Assembly: GCA_022843625.1 (NCBI GenBank) | Contig: JALHNH010000009.1 | Location: 1 to 64,000, forward strand | From: Bryobacter sp. | GTDB taxonomy: Bacteria > Acidobacteriota > Terriglobia > Bryobacterales > Bryobacteraceae | DNA length: 64,000 bases | Direction of reading: 5' to 3' | In this document: piece after piece, positions 60,240-64,000 of the stretch | Layout of the letters: each line of letters opens with the position of its first letter | How positions within the stretch are numbered: position 1 is the stretch's first letter | The notes under the pieces: generated by a model | Told to the model about the DNA's origin: nothing | What the model saw: the letters and a program-made list of their open reading frames with translations, nothing else | The model's database searches: none | Made by a program: the position numbers and the translations under genes

Positions 60240-61925
60240 TTAACCTTTTGGCAATCCCAAGCGCCAATCCTTCAAGCTTTTTTGTAGCCAAACTTCATTC
60301 CGCTCCGCGTGGCAGGAGAAGCACGCGTTGGGACTTTCCTGCCTGCCGAAGCGAATTGTGGGCTCCGCCCGAGGCTGATCGTCAATCTGATGATTACGAG
60401 CAGCGAATAGCAGACTGTTCATAATTTTCGGCATGTGACAGTTCACACATCGGGTTGCGTCGCCGCCGGAGTGGCGAGTGTGTCCCACCGCAGAATACTT
60501 TGCTGGATGACATTGCAGACACATCTGATTGGAGTCAGCCTCATGCTTGAGCGAGGTGCGATTCGCGCCAGGGTTTACAGGATGTGGATCGTGGCAATGG
60601 CCGCAATGGGCTTCACCTTTCTGAAAGCAGGCCGACCGCTCAAAGGACTCGACGATGAAGGTAGTTTCGCGGAAGCGGCCATCGCGGTAAAAGGCCTTGC
60701 GCGAAAACTCTGCATAGGGACGGCGCTGGTAGCGCTGGGGAAAACCCTGAGGCTCACGAATTGCAGACTGCGCATGGCATTGCGCACAAACCTCGACATA
60801 GCCACGGTGATCCATTTTTTTGAAGCTCCACTTGGCGGGGCTCCCCTTGACGTGTGCGGCGGATGGGCCATGGCACATCTCGCAATTTACGCCGGGCTCG
60901 AGGAATCCCTTGTCCTCAAACTGGCTGGTGTGGCAAGGGGCACAGTTCTGCTGATAGGAAGTGACATCGCGCATGCGGTGGAAATTTCCTAACTCTGTGC
61001 GTGCCGAATCGGGAGGGTCAATCATCCTCCAGTAGTTGATCCATTCGCCTTTGAGGTTGTTGTACTGCAAGGGGAGGACGTGCAGTTCGTTATTGGCAGT
61101 CCTTGTGGCGTAGGCCTGCTGCCATTTCGACCCAATGGTGTAATCCACCCGGAATCGATCCCACAATCCGCTTTCGCGGCGCAAATCCACAAAATATTTG
61201 CCGTCTTCAATGATGCCTTTAACCAGGGCATTGCCCTGGCCACCGAAAGCCGCCAGTTTGGAAAAGTCTCCCAGGACGGCCTCTGGTTCGATCTTGCGGA
61301 GCATTTTGGCCATGCCGGTGCCACTCCAGCTATCCCATTGCGCCCGATGGCAGGGCTGACAGGATTGGCTGCCTGCATAAGAGCTGCGAGAGTCGCGCGC
61401 TTGTTGGACAAGCGGTTGCCGGGTGGAGCCCAATACTTTTTCTGAGACTTCAATCAATTTTTGCCGTGCTTGACGCCATTCGCGTTCTGGCATACCTTCC
61501 GGGGTCTGGAAGCGATCCAGTGCCGCCAGTGTCTCTTTGGCCTTGACTTTGGCAGCCTGCGTTTCGCCCCGGTTGGCGAGAACGGCGGCCAGCGTGCCGG
61601 TAAGGAGGGGGTTCTCGGGATAGAGCCTCAAAGACTCCCGGGCGTAAAAAAGGCCAGTTGGGTAGTCGGTCAGATCAAAGCTGGCGCGAGCGCCGGCTTC
61701 ATAAACCTGAGCAAGCAGCCAGGATGCAGGAAACTTCTTCAGAAACTCACTGACGCGGGTTCTGCGCGCCAACGGATCGACTTCGCGATAAAGAAGCTGA
61801 AAGGCCTTGCGCTCTTCGGAATCCTCCACCTGATCGAGCAAAGTCATCCCGCGCGATTGGCCTCGCCGAAGCGCTACGTCCAGATCCTGGGCCAACAAAG
61901 CGCAACTGAGGAGGTACAGCAACAT
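60240..61925 (-). CDS. exported eight-haem cytochrome c with N-terminal TPR-like region
   Basis: 561 residues with signal MLLYLLSCALLAQ. Residues about 15-180 are helical and TPR-like (FLKKFPASWLLAQVYEAGARASFDLTDYPTGLFYARESLRLYP). Haem motifs start at 189 (CQPCH) and continue CAPCH, CEMCH, CAQCH, CGHCH, CLQCH, CVNCH and CFSCH. Between the first two is a beta insert (VDYTIGSKWQQAYAT, LPLQYNNLKGEWINYW) equivalent to the IGSG block of the seven-haem proteins. HMPKIMNSLL and ARNHQIDDQP echo their HMPKRD and NHRI blocks. The order TPR-then-haems is the reverse of the other two cytochromes. First gene of the five-gene operon; the PSD1 gene starts 13 bases after its stop. Confidence 0.9.
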   Translation of the reverse strand: MLLYLLSCALLAQDLDVALRRGQSRGMTLLDQVEDSEERKAFQLLYREVDPLARRTRVSEFLKKFPASWLLAQVYEAGARASFDLTDYPTGLFYARESLRLYPENPLLTGTLAAVLANRGETQAAKVKAKETLAALDRFQTPEGMPEREWRQARQKLIEVSEKVLGSTRQPLVQQARDSRSSYAGSQSCQPCHRAQWDSWSGTGMAKMLRKIEPEAVLGDFSKLAAFGGQGNALVKGIIEDGKYFVDLRRESGLWDRFRVDYTIGSKWQQAYATRTANNELHVLPLQYNNLKGEWINYWRMIDPPDSARTELGNFHRMRDVTSYQQNCAPCHTSQFEDKGFLEPGVNCEMCHGPSAAHVKGSPAKWSFKKMDHRGYVEVCAQCHAQSAIREPQGFPQRYQRRPYAEFSRKAFYRDGRFRETTFIVESFERSACFQKGEAHCGHCHDPHPVNPGANRTSLKHEADSNQMCLQCHPAKYSAVGHTRHSGGDATRCVNCHMPKIMNSLLFAARNHQIDDQPRAEPTIRFGRQESPNACFSCHAERNEVWLQKSLKDWRLGLPKG

Positions 61926-62072
61926 AAACTTTTTTTCGCTGCGGCTAATTATTTCAGATTATGAAGTTGAAGTGAATTTTAATCTGATATAGACTTAACC
62001 CACGATATCGGGGGACGTCTCGTCCTTCTGCAGCGAAACCCGCTATACGTCTATTCGGGAGGCAGTATCACG

Positions 62073-64000
62073 ATGATCAGAAGTACCTTGCTCGTCTTTG
62101 TGCTCAGTATTTTAAGTGCAACCGCAGCATTTTCTCAGGCTTCCAGCGCCACTATCAACGGAACACTGCGCGACTCCTCGGGGAGCATCATCCCTGGAGC
62201 CGCACTTGTGCTTCGCAATCCATCCACCTCGGTCGAAACCCGCTCTACGAGCAATGAATCCGGCTATTACGCCTTCCTGAACATCCTTCCAGGCCAGTAC
62301 ACCCTCGAAGTGTCCAAGGCTGGTTTTCGCACAAACAAACTCAGCCAGTTCACCCTGGCCGTGAATCAGACGGCAACCATTGACGTAGTGATGGAAATCG
62401 GCTCGGTGGATCAATCCATCAACGTCGAAGCCATCGGTGCTGAAGTTCAGGCCTCAACTGCTGAAATTGGTGCTGTCGTTGCACGGCAACAAGTCGTTGA
62501 CTTGCCGTTGAACGGACGCAACTTCACACAGCTTCTTTCGCTCACCCCCGGAGTTGCTCCAGTTAGCGTTTCTCAGAACACGGGTTCGGGCTTCGCCCAT
62601 CCTGGCATTGGCGCCTTTATCTTTCCGGCCATCAACGGCCAGACGAATCGTTCCAATTTCTGGACTTTGGACGGTATTACCAACCAGGGGCTGATGCTTT
62701 CTACTCCTGCGGTAAATCCGATCGTAGATGCGATCGCCGAATTCAAAGTGCAATCGCACAATGATCAGGCTGAATTTGGTGGCGTACTCGGTGGTGTGAT
62801 CAACGTTGCAACTCAGAACGGCACCAACCAGCTTCATGGCTCCGCCTGGGAATATGTTCGCAACAGCGAGTTTGATGCCCGTAACACTTTCCTGCCGCTG
62901 GTAACTCCCTTCCGTCAGAACCAGTTCGGTGGCGCCATCGGTGGCCCGGTTGTAATTCCGAAAATCTTGAATGGACGCAACACTACGTTCTTCCATGGTG
63001 CCTACCAGGGATGGCGCTTCCGCAGGGCAAACAATGCTCTGTTCCGTGTGCCTACAGCTGCCAACCTCAATGGCGATTTGAGCGACGACGCAAGACAGAT
63101 TTTTGACCCCTTCACCTCACGCGCCAACCCGAATGGAACCGGCTTCGTCCGTGATCCTTTTGCCGGCAACCGGATTCCGGCCAGCCGTATCAGCCCTGGA
63201 AATCTGCTTTATGCCAGAACCACCTTCCCGGTTGGTGGTGCTCCGATTACCTCGGACCGTAACGCACTGGACCCGTCGGGCTTCAGCCAGAATCAGGACG
63301 AATATTCCTTCCGTGTCGACCGTGTTCTTAGCCCCAAGGACAACGTATTCTTCCGCTTGAGCCACTCCATGCTGGACCAGACAGCTTCGGGCGGGCGTCC
63401 GATCCTTGCCAGCTTCCGTGAGTTCAATGCAATGAACATTGGAACCAGCTGGGTTCACACCTTCAACCCGACCACAATCTTGCAGGCGCAGTTCGGCCGG
63501 CTTGTAAACGTGGACAATAGCGGCACCCGCTTCCGCAGTCTGCCCGCGAATTTCGTTCGGGATGTCGGCTACAATCCCGTTTTCTGCTGCAACTTCCTGG
63601 ATGGTCAAACTCTTGTACCTGCACTCAACATCGATGGCTGGGTTAGCGGAGCTGAAGGTAGCTCATTCAACCGGCCCTCAGACGTTTGGCAGTACAAAGC
63701 CTCGTTCACGAAAATCAAGGGCAATCACCAGCTCAAGATGGGTGGCGAATGGAACAACATGGACTTCCTGGGTTCGCCAAGAAATGCCAGTGCGACCTAT
63801 CGCCCCATTCAAACGTCTAACCCGCAAAGCCCCGGCAACACCGGCAGCCAGCTCGCCAGCTTTCTGCTCGATGTGCCCGACGCAGCCGGCTTCCGCAACC
63901 GCTCGACAACGGTTCGTCGCGGCGGCCATATGGGCTTCTTCATTCAAGACCAATGGAAGTTTTCGTCGCGCCTGACCATCAATCTGGGCTTCCGCTACGA
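62073..64000 (+). CDS. TonB-dependent receptor, Oar-like, 3' end outside window
   Basis: About 642 residues are visible and the frame is open at the right edge. ATG at 62073 with GGGAGG ten bases upstream; signal peptide IRSTLLVFVLSILSATAAFSQ. A carboxypeptidase regulatory-like domain (INGTLRDSSGSIIPGAALVL, YAFLNILPGQYTLEVSKAGF) is followed by the plug (QQVVDLPLNGRNFTQLLSLTPGV, EFKVQSHNDQAEFGGVLGG, ATQNGTNQLHGSAWEYVRNS) and early barrel strands (FFRLSHSML, HQLKMGGEWNNMDF, LTINLGFRY). It is divergent from the five-gene cytochrome operon, with 147 bases between, so the two may share regulation. It is a distinct paralogue of the receptor at 48034-51498. Confidence 0.93.
   Translation, partial: MIRSTLLVFVLSILSATAAFSQASSATINGTLRDSSGSIIPGAALVLRNPSTSVETRSTSNESGYYAFLNILPGQYTLEVSKAGFRTNKLSQFTLAVNQTATIDVVMEIGSVDQSINVEAIGAEVQASTAEIGAVVARQQVVDLPLNGRNFTQLLSLTPGVAPVSVSQNTGSGFAHPGIGAFIFPAINGQTNRSNFWTLDGITNQGLMLSTPAVNPIVDAIAEFKVQSHNDQAEFGGVLGGVINVATQNGTNQLHGSAWEYVRNSEFDARNTFLPLVTPFRQNQFGGAIGGPVVIPKILNGRNTTFFHGAYQGWRFRRANNALFRVPTAANLNGDLSDDARQIFDPFTSRANPNGTGFVRDPFAGNRIPASRISPGNLLYARTTFPVGGAPITSDRNALDPSGFSQNQDEYSFRVDRVLSPKDNVFFRLSHSMLDQTASGGRPILASFREFNAMNIGTSWVHTFNPTTILQAQFGRLVNVDNSGTRFRSLPANFVRDVGYNPVFCCNFLDGQTLVPALNIDGWVSGAEGSSFNRPSDVWQYKASFTKIKGNHQLKMGGEWNNMDFLGSPRNASATYRPIQTSNPQSPGNTGSQLASFLLDVPDAAGFRNRSTTVRRGGHMGFFIQDQWKFSSRLTINLGFRY

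Noticed and set aside
1..64000. CRISPR array, insertion sequence, rRNA or tRNA gene
   Set aside because: No regularly spaced direct repeats, no transposase-like product with terminal inverted repeats, and no cloverleaf with GTTCRANNC-type arm noticed in the short gene-free stretches.

Overview
The window looks like a chromosomal segment of an acidobacterium, most likely order Bryobacterales (the Solibacter/Bryobacter lineage). This rests on several family-level signs. There is a large Ig-repeat secreted protein ending in a domain that matches the Solibacter-type C-terminal domain (TIGR03437). There are two Oar-like TonB receptors with a carboxypeptidase-regulatory N-terminal domain, and two CRTAC1 (VCBS plus ASPIC/UnbV) proteins. 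A PSD1 (DUF1549/DUF1553) plus DUF1501 pair, several multiheme cytochromes with TPR-like repeats and a PEP-CTERM protein complete the picture. The assignment is inferred from protein families; no rRNA or tRNA gene was found.

Layout. 1-6.2 kb (minus): an efflux operon of three membrane fusion proteins followed by a MacB/FtsX-type permease that runs off the left edge, with a consensus -10 promoter in front. 6.3-12.2 kb (minus): housekeeping genes rho, ysxC (engB), lon and clpX. 12.3-18.7 kb: a Tat-type secreted sugar isomerase-like protein, a plus-strand pair of secreted paralogues of unknown function, then tilS, ftsH and a HAD phosphatase on the minus strand. 18.7-22.6 kb: the 1292-residue Ig-repeat protein with a strong terminator. 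22.7-26.4 kb (minus): ATP-grasp protein, haem-plus-copper monooxygenase-like protein and AGE-family epimerase. 26.5-33.5 kb: a membrane acyltransferase fused to a degenerate acyl-CoA synthetase, a DUF6807 protein, tatA/B and tatC, an unknown protein, a methyltransferase and a LamG-like protein. 33.5-38.4 kb: an ABC-2 exporter, then an AraC regulator, DUF6265 protein, catalase-like peroxidase and MscS channel. 38.4-41.5 kb is accessory: a protein with an NAQKSTGPRT motif, a PIN toxin-antitoxin pair, an 11-bp tandem repeat, a PEP-CTERM protein and a probable terminase-like remnant. 41.5-45.4 kb: a second haem/copper monooxygenase-like protein, purH and an isocitrate dehydrogenase.

45.4-64 kb is the most distinctive part. 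A TonB receptor, CRTAC1 protein and TPR protein form one minus-strand operon. A lone 7-haem cytochrome lies on the plus strand. A five-gene minus-strand operon follows: 8-haem cytochrome, PSD1 protein, DUF1501 protein, CRTAC1 protein and 7-haem TPR cytochrome. A second TonB receptor starts divergently from it and runs off the right edge. All of these are predicted to be exported, and together they look like a periplasmic or cell-surface redox and uptake module of unknown substrate.

Starts were moved from the first possible codon where a Shine-Dalgarno sequence, a signal peptide or an overlap with a neighbour favoured a later one. Base counts and skew statements were made by eye from sampled lines.
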